Part shown: positions 40,414 to 49,924 of the stretch, in pieces | How the letters are laid out: every line of letters starts with the position of its first letter | How positions within the stretch are numbered: the stretch's first letter is position 1 | Assembly: GCA_016196925.1 (NCBI GenBank) | Contig: JACPWS010000031.1 | Coordinates: forward strand, 42,114 to 106,113 | Direction: 5' to 3' | DNA from: Burkholderiales bacterium | GTDB taxonomy: Bacteria; Pseudomonadota; Gammaproteobacteria; Burkholderiales; Burkholderiaceae_D | Length of the DNA: 64,000 bases | The notes under the pieces: model-generated | Database searches by the model: none | The model's input: only the letters and a program-made list of their open reading frames with translations | What the model was told of the DNA's origin: nothing | Position numbers and translations under genes: made by a program

Positions 40414-42759
40414 ATGAAAGATCCGGTATGCGGCATGCAAGTCGATGAAGGCGCGGCCGCAGGCAGTATCGATTTTAGCGGCAGCCGATACTGGTTTTGT
40501 TCCGCGAGATGCAAGGCCGCGTTCAGCGCCGCACCCGAAAAATACCTCGCGCCGGCGCCGGCCGCCAAGCATGCCGCCGACGATCATATCGATCACAGCC
40601 ATCCCGCTGCGCCCGCTGCGGCCACGGGCAAGCAGCGCGAAATGGCCAAGGACCCGATCTGCGGCATGCTGGTCGCCAAGGCTGGCGCACTGAAGAGCGA
40701 ACGCGCCGGCCGCAGTTATTATTTTTGCAGCGAGAGTTGCCAGCGCACGTTCGAGTCGCCCGAAGCCGAGCTGAAATCGATGCAGAAGCGGGTGAGCATC
40801 GCCCTCACCGGCGTGCTGGCGCTCGCGCTGTTCCGGGCCGGCGCCTTTATCGCGCTGGCCGCCGGCGCCACCATCCTGACCTGGGTGCCGATCGCGGCGC
40901 TGCCGTGGCTGACCTGGGGCATGTGGCTATTCCTGCTGGTGACGCCGGTGCAGTTCATCGGCGGCTGGAGCTTTTACAAAGGCGCCTGGAATGCTATCCG
41001 CAGCCGCAACATCAACATGGATTTCCTGATCGCTCTCGGCACCAGCGTCGCTTATTTTTATAGCGTCGCGGTGCTGTTCTTTCCGCAAGTCTTGCCGATC
41101 AAGGTGGAACAACGCGACGTCTATTTTGAAGTATCGGCCGTCATCATCGCTTTCGTCCTGCTCGGAAAATATATGGAAGAACTGATCAAGAAAAAATCTT
41201 CCGCCGCGGTCAGAAAGCTGCTCGATTTAAAACCGGCCACGGCGCATGTGATACGCGACGGCGTAGAAGCCGAAATCCCGGCGGAAAGCATCATGGCCGG
41301 TGAAATGCTGATCGTGAAGCCGGGCGAAAAAATTCCCACCGACGGCCTGGTGACGGAAGGCGGTTCCGCGGTCGACGAATCGATGCTGACCGGCGAATCG
41401 ATGCCGGTCGAAAAGCAGGCGGGATCTTCCGTCATCGGCGGCACCCTGAATAAGACCGGGGTATTCCGCTTCCGGGCCAGCCGGGTCGGTGCGGAAACGG
41501 CGCTGGCGCAAATTATCCGCATGGTGGAAGAAGCGCAAGCCAGCACCGCCCAGATACAGCGGCTGGCCGACCAGGTCACAGGCTATTTTGTGCCGGCGGT
41601 GGTCGCGGTGGCTTTCCTCGCCTTCTTCGGCTGGTGGATCGCCGGCAATTTCCCGCAAGGCTTGCTCGCCTTCATCGCCGTGCTGATCATCTCTTGTCCG
41701 TGCGCGCTCGGCGTCGCGACCCCGGCTGCGCTGATGGTCGGCGTCGGCAAGGGCGCCGAGGCCGGCATCCTGATTCGCGGCGGCGAAGTGCTGGAGCGCG
41801 CCCGGGCGCTGGACACGGTCGTGTTCGACAAGACCGGCACCCTGACCATGGGTGAGCCGGAAGTCACCGACATCGTGCCGCTCGACGGCAGCGGGCAAAA
41901 CGCGGTCCTGATGCTGGCGGCCGCGATAGAAAGCGGCTCCGAACATCCGCTCGGCGTAGCGATCGTCCGTGCCGCGCGCCAGCGCCAGATCGCCTGGCCC
42001 GGGGCCGGACAACTGAATGCGATTCCCGGTCACGGCATGCGCGGCCTCATCGCTAACGAGCCTGTGTTCCTCGGCAACCGCCGCTTGTTCGCCCAGCAGG
42101 GCATCGCTACCGCGTCCGCCGAGGGTGCGCTGACGGCGCTGGAACAGGAAGGCAAGACCGCCATGCTGGTCGGGCGCGCTGGCAGTCTGGTCGGCATCAT
42201 CGCCGTCGCCGACACCCTGAAGCCGGAAGCGCAGCAAGCGATCGCCGAGTTACTGGCGTCACAGATCGACGTCGTGCTGCTGACCGGCGACAACCGGCTT
42301 ACCGCCGCTGCGATCGGCAGGGAATTGGGTATCCGTACCGTGATCGCGGAAGTCCTGCCCTCGGACAAGGCGAAAGTGATCGCCGGCTTGCAGCAGCGCG
42401 GCAAGTGCGTGGCGATGGTCGGCGACGGCGTGAACGATGCGCCGGCATTGGCGACCGCCGATATCGGGATCGCCATCGGTTCCGGCTCCGATGTCGCCAA
42501 GGAAACCGGCGGCATCATCCTGATCAAGAACGATGTGCGCGACGTGGTGGGCGCGATCCGGCTGTCGCGCGCCACCATGACGAAAATCAAGCAAAACCTG
42601 TTCTGGGCCTTCGTCTACAACATGGTCGGCATCCCGGTGGCGGCGTTCGGCATGCTTAATCCTATGTTTGCCGGCGCTGCGATGGCCTTAAGCTCGCTCT
42701 CGGTGATCGTCAACTCTGCGCTACTCAAGGGAAAGAAAATTGCGTCATTGAAAGCCTAG
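40414..42759 (+). CDS. copA: Copper-translocating P-type ATPase with two N-terminal YHS domains
   Basis: CopA-type pumps export Cu(I) from the cytoplasm. The 781-residue protein has two YHS metal-binding domains ([12 protein letters not shown] with FCSARC, and [12 protein letters not shown] with FCSESC) instead of the usual MxCxxC domains. Membrane and catalytic motifs are complete: TGES, CPC in [33 protein letters not shown] and [10 protein letters not shown]. Tyr-Asn in FVYNMVG and Met-Ser-Ser in AMALSSLS agree with the copper(I) subgroup. The ATG at 40414 follows GGAG; a longer reading to 40351 is not needed. Confidence 0.92.
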   Translation: MKDPVCGMQVDEGAAAGSIDFSGSRYWFCSARCKAAFSAAPEKYLAPAPAAKHAADDHIDHSHPAAPAAATGKQREMAKDPICGMLVAKAGALKSERAGRSYYFCSESCQRTFESPEAELKSMQKRVSIALTGVLALALFRAGAFIALAAGATILTWVPIAALPWLTWGMWLFLLVTPVQFIGGWSFYKGAWNAIRSRNINMDFLIALGTSVAYFYSVAVLFFPQVLPIKVEQRDVYFEVSAVIIAFVLLGKYMEELIKKKSSAAVRKLLDLKPATAHVIRDGVEAEIPAESIMAGEMLIVKPGEKIPTDGLVTEGGSAVDESMLTGESMPVEKQAGSSVIGGTLNKTGVFRFRASRVGAETALAQIIRMVEEAQASTAQIQRLADQVTGYFVPAVVAVAFLAFFGWWIAGNFPQGLLAFIAVLIISCPCALGVATPAALMVGVGKGAEAGILIRGGEVLERARALDTVVFDKTGTLTMGEPEVTDIVPLDGSGQNAVLMLAAAIESGSEHPLGVAIVRAARQRQIAWPGAGQLNAIPGHGMRGLIANEPVFLGNRRLFAQQGIATASAEGALTALEQEGKTAMLVGRAGSLVGIIAVADTLKPEAQQAIAELLASQIDVVLLTGDNRLTAAAIGRELGIRTVIAEVLPSDKAKVIAGLQQRGKCVAMVGDGVNDAPALATADIGIAIGSGSDVAKETGGIILIKNDVRDVVGAIRLSRATMTKIKQNLFWAFVYNMVGIPVAAFGMLNPMFAGAAMALSSLSVIVNSALLKGKKIASLKA

Positions 42760-42768
42760 GAGATTGCG

Positions 42769-42951
42769 ATGAATCGTTGGTTTTGGATATGTCCGATACT
42801 GCTCGTATTGTTGAGCGTGACAGTGATTTTTTACTGGGGCTGGAGCTGGACCAGCATCCTGGTGACAGGGCTGGCGCTGGTCTGCCCGGCGCTGATCATT
42901 TGGGGCGTGCTCCAGCTGCGCAAACGGCCGGACGAACGCATGAAAAAATAG
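42769..42951 (+). CDS. Small two-helix membrane protein
   Basis: The 60-residue product starts 9 bases after copA with AGGAG upstream. It holds two hydrophobic segments (FWICPILLVLLSVTVIFYWG and SILVTGLALVCPALIIWGVL) and a basic tail, so it is an inner-membrane protein. Its position in the copA operon suggests a helper role in metal transport; no family was recognised. Confidence 0.68.
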   Translation: MNRWFWICPILLVLLSVTVIFYWGWSWTSILVTGLALVCPALIIWGVLQLRKRPDERMKK

Positions 42952-42964
42952 CCGGGAGAAAACC

Positions 42965-43225
42965 GTGGAAAATACACCTCAGGAAGAACGCGAACTCCGT
43001 CATACCCAAAGAAGCTTATCGGCATCGAAATTTGTGCTGATCGCGTTCCTGATCATCATCGGCTATTTTTTGTTCACCGAACATCTGGCCCACACTATCG
43101 CTTTCCTGCCCTATCTGTTTTTGCTGGCTTGCCCGCTGATGCATCTCTTCATGCATGGCGGCCATCACGGCCATCACGATCACCATGAGCAGCGCGAGCA
43201 CGACGATAAAAAAGGAGATCGATAA
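42965..43225 (+). CDS. Small His-rich membrane protein (DUF2933-like)
   Basis: The GTG at 42965 follows GGGAG. The 86-residue protein has a charged N-terminus, two hydrophobic stretches ([15 protein letters not shown] and [20 protein letters not shown]) and a His-rich end ([15 protein letters not shown]). [16 protein letters not shown] is a pattern of DUF2933 proteins seen in copper and silver operons. The His tail is a likely metal ligand. Its stop overlaps the next ATG by one base. Confidence 0.75.
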   Translation: MENTPQEERELRHTQRSLSASKFVLIAFLIIIGYFLFTEHLAHTIAFLPYLFLLACPLMHLFMHGGHHGHHDHHEQREHDDKKGDR

Positions 43226-43884
43226 TGCAGCACGATACCGCACCCGGCTACGGACTCTGGTCGCTGGTCTTCATCAATTCTGCGATTTTCATTATTTTCG
43301 CGTTCAGCTTTGCCAAGCCGCAAAACGCGCGCGACTGGCGTTCTTTCGGCGCTTTTTCCGCGTTCCTGGTGGCCCTGTTTACGGAGATGTACGGCTTCCC
43401 GTTGACGATTTACTTATTAATGCCCTGGTTGAGCAAACAATTTCCCGGGGTCGACTGGTTGTCTCACGATGCCGGCCATTTGCTGGAAATGGTATTCGGT
43501 TGGAAAGCGAATCCCCATTTCGGTCCGTTTCATTTGCTCAGCAATATTTTCATCTTCGGCGGCTTCCTTTTGCTGGCGTCCGCGTGGCGCGTGCTGTATC
43601 AGGCACAGAGCCGGCACAGGCTCGCGACGGAAGGCTGGTACGCGCGCATGCGGCATCCGCAATACGCCGCCTTTATCCTGATCATGTTCGGATTTTTGTT
43701 GCAGTGGCCGACCCTGATCACGCTGGTCATGTTTCCTGTCCTGGTGACGATGTATGTGCGTCTGGCAAGATATGAAGAGCAACAGGCGGAAGCCGAATTC
43801 GGCGAAGCGTATCGCCAGTATGCGGCCAGAACCCCGGCTTTTTTGCCGAAGTTGGGGGATGGGGAAGCACAGCCGCGGCAATGA
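43225..43884 (+). CDS. Isoprenylcysteine carboxyl methyltransferase-like membrane protein
   Basis: The 219-residue protein is strongly hydrophobic. Its C-terminal part has the ICMT/phospholipid-methyltransferase motif [20 protein letters not shown] and a late [20 protein letters not shown] segment, where the SAM-binding site of this family lies. In bacteria such proteins often sit in metal operons with DUF2933 genes; the substrate is unknown. It overlaps the upstream gene (TAATG). Confidence 0.8.
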   Translation: MQHDTAPGYGLWSLVFINSAIFIIFAFSFAKPQNARDWRSFGAFSAFLVALFTEMYGFPLTIYLLMPWLSKQFPGVDWLSHDAGHLLEMVFGWKANPHFGPFHLLSNIFIFGGFLLLASAWRVLYQAQSRHRLATEGWYARMRHPQYAAFILIMFGFLLQWPTLITLVMFPVLVTMYVRLARYEEQQAEAEFGEAYRQYAARTPAFLPKLGDGEAQPRQ

Positions 43885-43897
43885 CAAACACATTTTT

Positions 43898-43930
43898 CGC
43901 AGCGTAGCAGCAGTAAGCTGCTACGCTGCG
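43898..43930. promoter_or_regulatory. Perfect 14-bp hairpin before the phosphorylase operon
   Basis: CGCAGCGTAGCAGC (43898-43911) pairs exactly with GCTGCTACGCTGCG (43917-43930) around a 5-base loop. No T run follows on the + strand, so a classical terminator is unlikely. It ends 26 bases before the next start codon and may separate the two operons or act in the leader RNA. Confidence 0.6.
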
Positions 43931-43955
43931 TCAGGCCGGAATGAAGGATAGAGAT

Positions 43956-45503
43956 ATGTCTTCGGATTTTTCTGCCACGGGCTTGGAGCACGGGCATAAC
44001 GGTACCGGCAATATCCTGCACATGCGCCGCCTCGGCATCGACACTTATCAGGAACCGGTGATTTACATGCGCAGCGATTGCCATGTGTGCAAATCCGAGG
44101 GTTTCGAAGCCCAGTCCCGCATCGAAGTCTGGCATGGCGAGCGGCGCATCATCGCCACCCTGAACGTGATCACCTCATCGCTGTTGAAAGCGCAGGAAGC
44201 GGGCTTGTCGGAATCGGCCTGGCGGGCGCTGGACGGGCGCGAGGGCGGCGCAGTCAGGGTCATGCACCCGCTGCCGGTGCAATCGTTTTCCCAGGTACGC
44301 GCCAAGATTTACGGCAAGCCGATCACGGCCGAAGGCGCCGGCGCGATTATCCATGACATCGTGCAGGGAAATTATTCCGACATACAGATAACATCGTTTA
44401 TCGGCGCCTGTGCCGGCGACCGCCTGGATATTTCGGAGACGATAGCGCTGACGCGCGCCATGCTCGCGGTCGGTAAACGCCTGCAGTGGGATGCCCATCC
44501 CATCGTCGACAAGCATTGTGTCGGCGGCTTGCCCGGCAATCGCACCACGCCGCTGGTCGTGTCGATCGTTGCGGCTTGTGGCCTGACGATACCCAAAACC
44601 TCTTCGCGCGCGATCACGTCGCCGTCCGGAACCGCCGATACGATGGAAGTGCTGGCGCCGGTGAATCTGACTATCCCGCAGATACGGCGCGTGGTGGCGC
44701 GCGAGGGCGGCTGCATCGTCTGGGGCGGGGCGGTCAGCCTGAGCCCGGCGGACGACATCCTGATACGGCTGGAACGCCCTCTCGATCTGGACAGCAGCGG
44801 CCAGCTGGTGGCATCGGTGTTGTCAAAAAAAATCGCGGCCGGTTCGACCCACGTCGTGATCGATATCCCGGTCGGCAGCACGGCCAAGGTGAGGTCGCGG
44901 GAGTCGGCGCAAACGATCAGCGCAATGCTGGTGAGCGCCGGCGCCGCTTTCGGCCTGACGGTAAAAACCGTGCTGACCGACGGCACGCAGCCGGTCGGGC
45001 GCGGGATAGGTCCGGCGCTGGAAGCCTTAGACGTGCTGGCGGTCCTGCAAAATCAAGACCATGCGCCGGCCGACTTGCGCCGGCGCGCTTTAGTGCTGGC
45101 CGCCGAAGTACTGGAGCTGGGGGGAAAGGCCCCGCCCGGCGCGGGGCTGGCGCTGGCGGCCTCGATATTGGACAGTGGCGCCGCCTGGCAAAAATTCCAG
45201 GCGATCTGCGAGGCGCAGGGCGGGCTGAGGGAACCTGAGCTGGCGTCATACCGGCACGATTTGCTGGCGCCGCGCAGCGGACATGTGGCCGCGGTCGACA
45301 ACCGGCGGCTGGCGCGCATCGCCAAACTGGCGGGCGCGCCAAAAGCGCCGTCCGCCGGACTGTTGTTCCACGCGCCGCTGGGCAGCCTGGTAACGGCGGG
45401 GACGGCGCTGATGACGATACACGCCGAGTCGCCCGGCGAACTGGCGTATGCGCGCGCCTATGCCGATTCGCAAGCCGACGTGATCGGCGTGGAAGAGGTC
45501 TGA
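43956..45503 (+). CDS. Thymidine phosphorylase / AMP phosphorylase family protein
   Basis: The 515-residue protein has an N-terminal extension before the helical and alpha/beta domains of nucleoside phosphorylases. Motifs include DKHCVGGLPGNRTTPLVVSI (phosphate loop), SSRAITSPSGTADTMEVLAP and GGCIVWGGAVSLSPADDILI, typical of the long type related to archaeal AMP phosphorylase. Such enzymes release ribose-1-phosphate or ribose-1,5-bisphosphate; which one cannot be told. AAGGA before 43956 decides the start. The next gene, PRPP synthetase, overlaps by one base, suggesting linked ribose-phosphate metabolism. Confidence 0.87.
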   Translation: MSSDFSATGLEHGHNGTGNILHMRRLGIDTYQEPVIYMRSDCHVCKSEGFEAQSRIEVWHGERRIIATLNVITSSLLKAQEAGLSESAWRALDGREGGAVRVMHPLPVQSFSQVRAKIYGKPITAEGAGAIIHDIVQGNYSDIQITSFIGACAGDRLDISETIALTRAMLAVGKRLQWDAHPIVDKHCVGGLPGNRTTPLVVSIVAACGLTIPKTSSRAITSPSGTADTMEVLAPVNLTIPQIRRVVAREGGCIVWGGAVSLSPADDILIRLERPLDLDSSGQLVASVLSKKIAAGSTHVVIDIPVGSTAKVRSRESAQTISAMLVSAGAAFGLTVKTVLTDGTQPVGRGIGPALEALDVLAVLQNQDHAPADLRRRALVLAAEVLELGGKAPPGAGLALAASILDSGAAWQKFQAICEAQGGLREPELASYRHDLLAPRSGHVAAVDNRRLARIAKLAGAPKAPSAGLLFHAPLGSLVTAGTALMTIHAESPGELAYARAYADSQADVIGVEEV

Positions 45504-46387
45504 TGGACAGCTTACTGTTTGCGATGCCGGGCAACCAAGACTTTGCGGCACGCCTGGCCAAACTGCTGGAGTGGGAGAGCGGCGTGCTGCAGCAGCGCCG
45601 GTTTCCCGACGGGGAAACGTATTTGCGCTTCCTGAACCCGCCCGGCGGACGCGATGTCGCGATCGTCTGCAGCATGGATAGGCCCGACAGCAAATTCCTC
45701 GCCCTGTATTTTGCCGCGCAGATCGCCCGCGAACTGGGGGCCGCACGCGTCGGTCTGATTCTGCCTTACCTGCCGTATATGCGGCAGGATGCGCGCTTTC
45801 AGGAAGGCGAGGGCATCACCGCGCGGCACTTTGCCGGGCTGCTGTCGGGCTGTTGCGACTGGCTCATCACGGTCGATCCGCATCTGCACCGTTATCACGA
45901 TTTAAATGAGATATATAGCGTGCCGGCCAGGGTCGTCAATTCGGCGCCTGCGATCGCCGGCTGGATAAGCCGACACATACGGCATCCTGTGCTCATCGGA
46001 CCGGATGCGGAAAGCGAACAATGGGTGGCCGAAGTGGCGAGGGCGGCTTCCTGCCCGTACACGGTGTTGCAGAAAATACGGCGCGGCGACCGCGATGTCG
46101 CGGTGTCGCTGCCCGATGCGGCCTCACTCGCAGGCAAGACGCCGGTGCTGGTCGACGATATCGCCTCGAGCGCGCGGACTATGATATCCGCCGTCTCGCA
46201 TCTGAAGGCGGCCGGCCTGGCGGCGCCGGTCTGTATTGCGGTGCATGCCCTGTTTGCCGGGGATGCCTACGCTGCCTTGCAGGCGGCGGGGGCAGGGCGT
46301 ATCGTCAGTTGCAACACGGTGACGCATGCCAGCAATGCGATCGATCTGTGCGGCACGCTGGCTTCAGCATTGCAAAACCGGCCATGA
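45503..46387 (+). CDS. Ribose-phosphate pyrophosphokinase family protein
   Basis: PRPP synthetases join ribose-5-phosphate and ATP. The 294 residues include FPDGETYLRF near residue 34, LILPYLPYMRQDARFQEGEG, TVDPHLHRY (metal-binding His) and the PRPP loop VLVDDIASSARTM near residue 212. It is divergent from the housekeeping Prs (about 315 residues) and is coupled to the phosphorylase (TGATG), so it is probably an accessory copy with a salvage role. Confidence 0.88.
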   Translation: MDSLLFAMPGNQDFAARLAKLLEWESGVLQQRRFPDGETYLRFLNPPGGRDVAIVCSMDRPDSKFLALYFAAQIARELGAARVGLILPYLPYMRQDARFQEGEGITARHFAGLLSGCCDWLITVDPHLHRYHDLNEIYSVPARVVNSAPAIAGWISRHIRHPVLIGPDAESEQWVAEVARAASCPYTVLQKIRRGDRDVAVSLPDAASLAGKTPVLVDDIASSARTMISAVSHLKAAGLAAPVCIAVHALFAGDAYAALQAAGAGRIVSCNTVTHASNAIDLCGTLASALQNRP

Positions 46388-46409
46388 AACTTCGCTGAAA
46401 AAAGGCCGC

Positions 46410-47654
46410 TTATTTTCGCTCGGCCCGGTCCGGCGCAGCTTGAAGCTGGTCCGCTCGATACATGTGGCGCCGCGACCACGGCAGCTGCGACGGATTGTGC
46501 GCCGCTTTGGCGCACACCACCTGGTACACGGAAATCCAGTCCTGGTTGAACGCGTATTCGCATCCGGCCAGGTAGACGCGCCAGATGCGGTAGCGCCGGT
46601 CGCCGGCCAGGCGCCGGATTTCCTCCGATTTTGCCTCGAAACTCTCTTTCCACAAGCCGCAAGTCCTGGCGTAATGCCGGCGCAGATTCTCGACGTCCAG
46701 CGTTTCCAGACCGCCTTGCTGTATCGCCTTCAGTGCCAGGCCGATATGCGGCAATGCGCCGTAAGGGAATACATAGCGCTCTATAAATTCACCGCTGCCA
46801 TACGGCGTTTCGCCGCTCTCGGGGTCGGTCGAGGTAATGCCGTGATTCATCACCAGGCCGTCGTCGGTCAGCAAGGACTGTATCTTGGCGAAGTAAGCGG
46901 GCAGCTCGCTCAAGCCCACATGTTCGAACATGCCTATGCTGGTGATACGGTCGAAGCAGCCGCTGACGTCGCGGTAATCCTGCAAACGGATTTCTATCAC
47001 CTCGCTCAGACCTTCCCGGGCGACCGTTTCCCTGGCCAGCGTGGCCTGGTTTTCGGAAAGGGTGATGCCGACGCAGCGGGCGCCGTAATTCTTTGCCGCG
47101 CGCAGCACCAGCGCGCCCCAGCCGCAACCGATATCGAGCAGGCGGTCGCCGGGGCGCAGTCGTATCTTGGTCAGGATGTGATCGATTTTCTTGATCTGGG
47201 CGGTGGCGAGATCTTCGTTGCCGTTTTCAAAATAGGCGCAGGAATAGACCATGTTTTCATCCAGCCACAAACGATAAAAATCGTTGGAAACATCGTAATG
47301 ATATTGGATCGCCTGCTGATCTTTGGCTTTGCTGCGGCGTAAATTCCGGGACACCCGGGCGAACTTGCCTTCCAGCTTCAGGCTGTGGCTGGCCAGGGTA
47401 TTGCCTATGGAAATGATCGCTCCCGGTTCTCCGTATACGTCTATCTTTCCTTCCACATAAGCGGCGCCGAGATTCGACAGCGATGGCGTGAGCAGGCAAG
47501 CCAGTCCGGATACATCGGGTATTTTGATAATCACTTGCGGCTGCCCGCTGCAAAAATTCAGTTGCCGGCCGTTCCACAAGTCTATTCTCAACGGCATTGC
47601 CGAACGGCCGCGCAGGTTTGCGGCCCACGCTTCAAGCTTTTTCTCCCAAAACAT
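46410..47654 (-). CDS. cfa: Cyclopropane-fatty-acyl-phospholipid synthase
   Basis: CFA synthase methylates double bonds of membrane lipids with SAM, hardening the membrane against acid and other stress. The SAM-binding LDIGCGWGALVLRAA is near residue 165, with YHYDVSNDFYRLWLDENMVY before it and SIGMFEHVG after. The length of 414 residues is close to normal. The start was fixed by a strong GGAGG 6 bases before the ATG at 47654. It converges with the PRPP synthetase gene. Confidence 0.93.
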   Translation of the reverse strand: MFWEKKLEAWAANLRGRSAMPLRIDLWNGRQLNFCSGQPQVIIKIPDVSGLACLLTPSLSNLGAAYVEGKIDVYGEPGAIISIGNTLASHSLKLEGKFARVSRNLRRSKAKDQQAIQYHYDVSNDFYRLWLDENMVYSCAYFENGNEDLATAQIKKIDHILTKIRLRPGDRLLDIGCGWGALVLRAAKNYGARCVGITLSENQATLARETVAREGLSEVIEIRLQDYRDVSGCFDRITSIGMFEHVGLSELPAYFAKIQSLLTDDGLVMNHGITSTDPESGETPYGSGEFIERYVFPYGALPHIGLALKAIQQGGLETLDVENLRRHYARTCGLWKESFEAKSEEIRRLAGDRRYRIWRVYLAGCEYAFNQDWISVYQVVCAKAAHNPSQLPWSRRHMYRADQLQAAPDRAERK

Positions 47655-47910
47655 GGGCTTCCTCCATCGGGATAGACGCAAGCAATGATTCAAATTAGCA
47701 CAGCGCGAGAAAAAAAGCAGATGAATGCCTTGTGTTTTCGGCACGCATCACGATGCCGTACGTGCGCCGCCTGCGGGCTGCGAGCTCTGTCGGCGTTGTA
47801 GGGCCGAGCCGTCTGTACTACAGTTATAGCAACAGCTCTCCGGCATTCCGGCCGGCATGCGTGACTGTAGCGTAATCCCGCTGAACGACTAGGTCGTTAA
47901 AGGATGCAAA
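47655..47910. promoter_or_regulatory. Divergent gap between cfa and ftsH, with a small palindrome
   Basis: This 256-base gap must hold the promoters for both genes. AACGAC-TAG-GTCGTT at 47884-47898 forms a short inverted repeat directly before the AGGA ribosome site of the ftsH-like gene; it could be an operator or a leader hairpin. No clear promoter boxes were assigned. Confidence 0.4.
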
Positions 47911-49770
47911 TTGGATAAAAAGCAAACTTTGAACCTCATCTACTGGTTTGTGGCGCTCACGCTCTTGGTGTATCTCCAGGATGCCTGGAAGAATGCCAGC
48001 CAGTCTCAGGTGGTTCCCTATAGCGAATTTGAAAAATCGCTGGACAAAGGCTTGATCGCCGACGTCATCGTCACCGATCACACGATTACCGGCCGTCTGA
48101 AAACGCCGGCCGGCAATAAAACCGTCCTGGTTGCCACCTTGCTGGAGCCGGCTTTGGCGGCCCGGCTGGATAAATACGATGTCCCCTATACCCGAGTCAT
48201 AGAGAGTACTTTATTGCGCGACCTGATTTCCTGGCTGGCGCCGGTCTTGCTGATCTTCGGCCTGTGGTTTTTCCTGTTCCGCAATTTCGCTGAAAAACAA
48301 GGCATGGGCGGCTTCCTGTCTATCGGCAAAAGCAATGCAAAGATTTACGTGCAGACCGATACCGGCGTCACGTTTGCCGATGTGGCCGGGGTCGACGAAG
48401 CGAGGTCCGAGCTGGAAGAAGTGGTGGATTTCCTCAGGCATCCGCAAGAATACGGGCGCCTCGGCGCGCACATCCCCAAAGGCGTGTTGCTGGTCGGCCC
48501 GCCCGGCACCGGCAAGACCTTGCTGGCGAAGGCCGTCGCCGGCGAAGCCGGGGTGCCGTTTTTTTCTATTTCCGGCAGCGAATTCGTAGAAATGTTCGTC
48601 GGGGTCGGCGCCGCCAGGGTGCGCGACTTGTTCGAGCAAGCGCGCTTGCATGCGCCGGCGATTATCTTCATCGATGAACTCGATGCGCTCGGCCGCGCGC
48701 GCGGCGCCTTTTCCAACCTGGGCGGCCATGATGAAAAAGAGCAGACTTTAAATCAATTGCTGTCGGAAATGGATGGCTTCGATTCATCGGTCGGCTTGAT
48801 TATTCTGTCGGCGACCAATCGCCCCGAAATCCTGGACCCGGCCTTGTTGCGGGCCGGCCGCTTCGATCGCCAGGTCCTGGTCGACCGCCCCGACAGGAAA
48901 GGCCGCGGCGATATCCTGCGGGTGCATGTGCGCAAGATCAAGCTGGACCCGGCGCTGAACCTCGACGTCGTGGCTGGCCTGACGCCGGGCTTCAGCGGCG
49001 CCGATCTGGCCAATCTGGTGAACGAGGCGACCCTGGTGGCGACGCGCCTGAAAGCGGGGCAAGTGACGGAATCCGATTTCACGGTCGCCGTCGAACGCAT
49101 CGTCGCCGGGCTGGAACACAAGACCCGGGTGCTCAGCCCCAAGGAGCGTACCGCCGTCGCCTATCACGAGATGGGACACGCCCTGGTGGCGCTGGCACAA
49201 AAAGGGGGAGACACGGTGCACAAGGTGTCGATTATTCCGCGCGGCATAGGCTCGCTCGGCTACACCATACAGCGCCCGAGCGAAGACCGCTACCTGATGA
49301 CGCGCCCCGAACTGGAGCAGAAAATAGCGGTATTGCTGGGCGGCCGGGCGGCCGAAAAACTGGTGTTCGATTTACTCTCTACCGGCGCGGCCGACGATCT
49401 GGCCAAAGCCTCGGACCTGGCGCGCGACATGGTGACGCGTTACGGCATGGATGAAAACCTCGGCTACGTCGCGTTCGACCCGCAGCGCCGGCAGATGCTG
49501 GACCTGAATGCCGGCATGGCGCCGGACAATATCCGCGCCTCGGAGGACACCTTGCGCCGCATAGACGCCGCCATCCGCGAGATCATTATGCGCGGTTTCG
49601 ATCATGCGCTCGTCATACTGAACGCCAACCGCGCGGTGCTCGAGCGCGGCGCGAAAATGCTGCTGGAAATAGAAACGCTGGACGAAGCGGCGCTGCGCGC
49701 GCTGGCGACCGAGCTGCGCTACGACGACGAAGATCGCCGCGGCCATGCTAGCGTAACGGCGCAAGATTAG
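47911..49770 (+). CDS. ftsH: ATP-dependent zinc metalloprotease FtsH (probable paralogue)
   Basis: FtsH degrades misfolded and regulatory proteins at the inner membrane. The 619-residue protein has two membrane helices ([15 protein letters not shown] and [19 protein letters not shown]). The AAA domain has Walker [21 protein letters not shown], Walker [16 protein letters not shown], the FVG pore loop and [23 protein letters not shown]. The zinc site is [11 protein letters not shown]. The start is TTG with AGGA 6 bases upstream. The context lacks the usual rlmE/folP neighbours, so it is probably a second, stress-related copy; that is inference. Confidence 0.93.
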   Translation: MDKKQTLNLIYWFVALTLLVYLQDAWKNASQSQVVPYSEFEKSLDKGLIADVIVTDHTITGRLKTPAGNKTVLVATLLEPALAARLDKYDVPYTRVIESTLLRDLISWLAPVLLIFGLWFFLFRNFAEKQGMGGFLSIGKSNAKIYVQTDTGVTFADVAGVDEARSELEEVVDFLRHPQEYGRLGAHIPKGVLLVGPPGTGKTLLAKAVAGEAGVPFFSISGSEFVEMFVGVGAARVRDLFEQARLHAPAIIFIDELDALGRARGAFSNLGGHDEKEQTLNQLLSEMDGFDSSVGLIILSATNRPEILDPALLRAGRFDRQVLVDRPDRKGRGDILRVHVRKIKLDPALNLDVVAGLTPGFSGADLANLVNEATLVATRLKAGQVTESDFTVAVERIVAGLEHKTRVLSPKERTAVAYHEMGHALVALAQKGGDTVHKVSIIPRGIGSLGYTIQRPSEDRYLMTRPELEQKIAVLLGGRAAEKLVFDLLSTGAADDLAKASDLARDMVTRYGMDENLGYVAFDPQRRQMLDLNAGMAPDNIRASEDTLRRIDAAIREIIMRGFDHALVILNANRAVLERGAKMLLEIETLDEAALRALATELRYDDEDRRGHASVTAQD

Positions 49771-49814
49771 CCGCCCAGCCCATCGGGCGCGCGTAAAAAT
49801 CGCTGTTTTAGCCA

Positions 49815-49898
49815 TTTACTGGGGAGTATGTGGCTTTTATGGGCTATCGTCAGCGTATTTACAATGGGGTTTTAATATACTCCATCCCAGTATATTTA
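49815..49898 (+). repeat. Dispersed palindrome-ended intergenic repeat, copy D
   Basis: The left end is TTACTGGGGAGTATG, the core CGTCAGCGTATTTACAATGG and the right end ATATACTCCATCCCAGTATA. It lies in the convergent gap between ftsH and dnaE2, where the hairpins may terminate both genes. Confidence 0.75.
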
Positions 49899-49924
49899 CA
49901 GAAAAAGCCTGGCCGGGCGGGCGC

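Noticed and set aside
40497..43775. Other-frame readings over copA and the following genes, up to 336 codons
   Set aside because: Arg- or Ala-rich low-complexity translations typical of frame shadows in GC-rich DNA.
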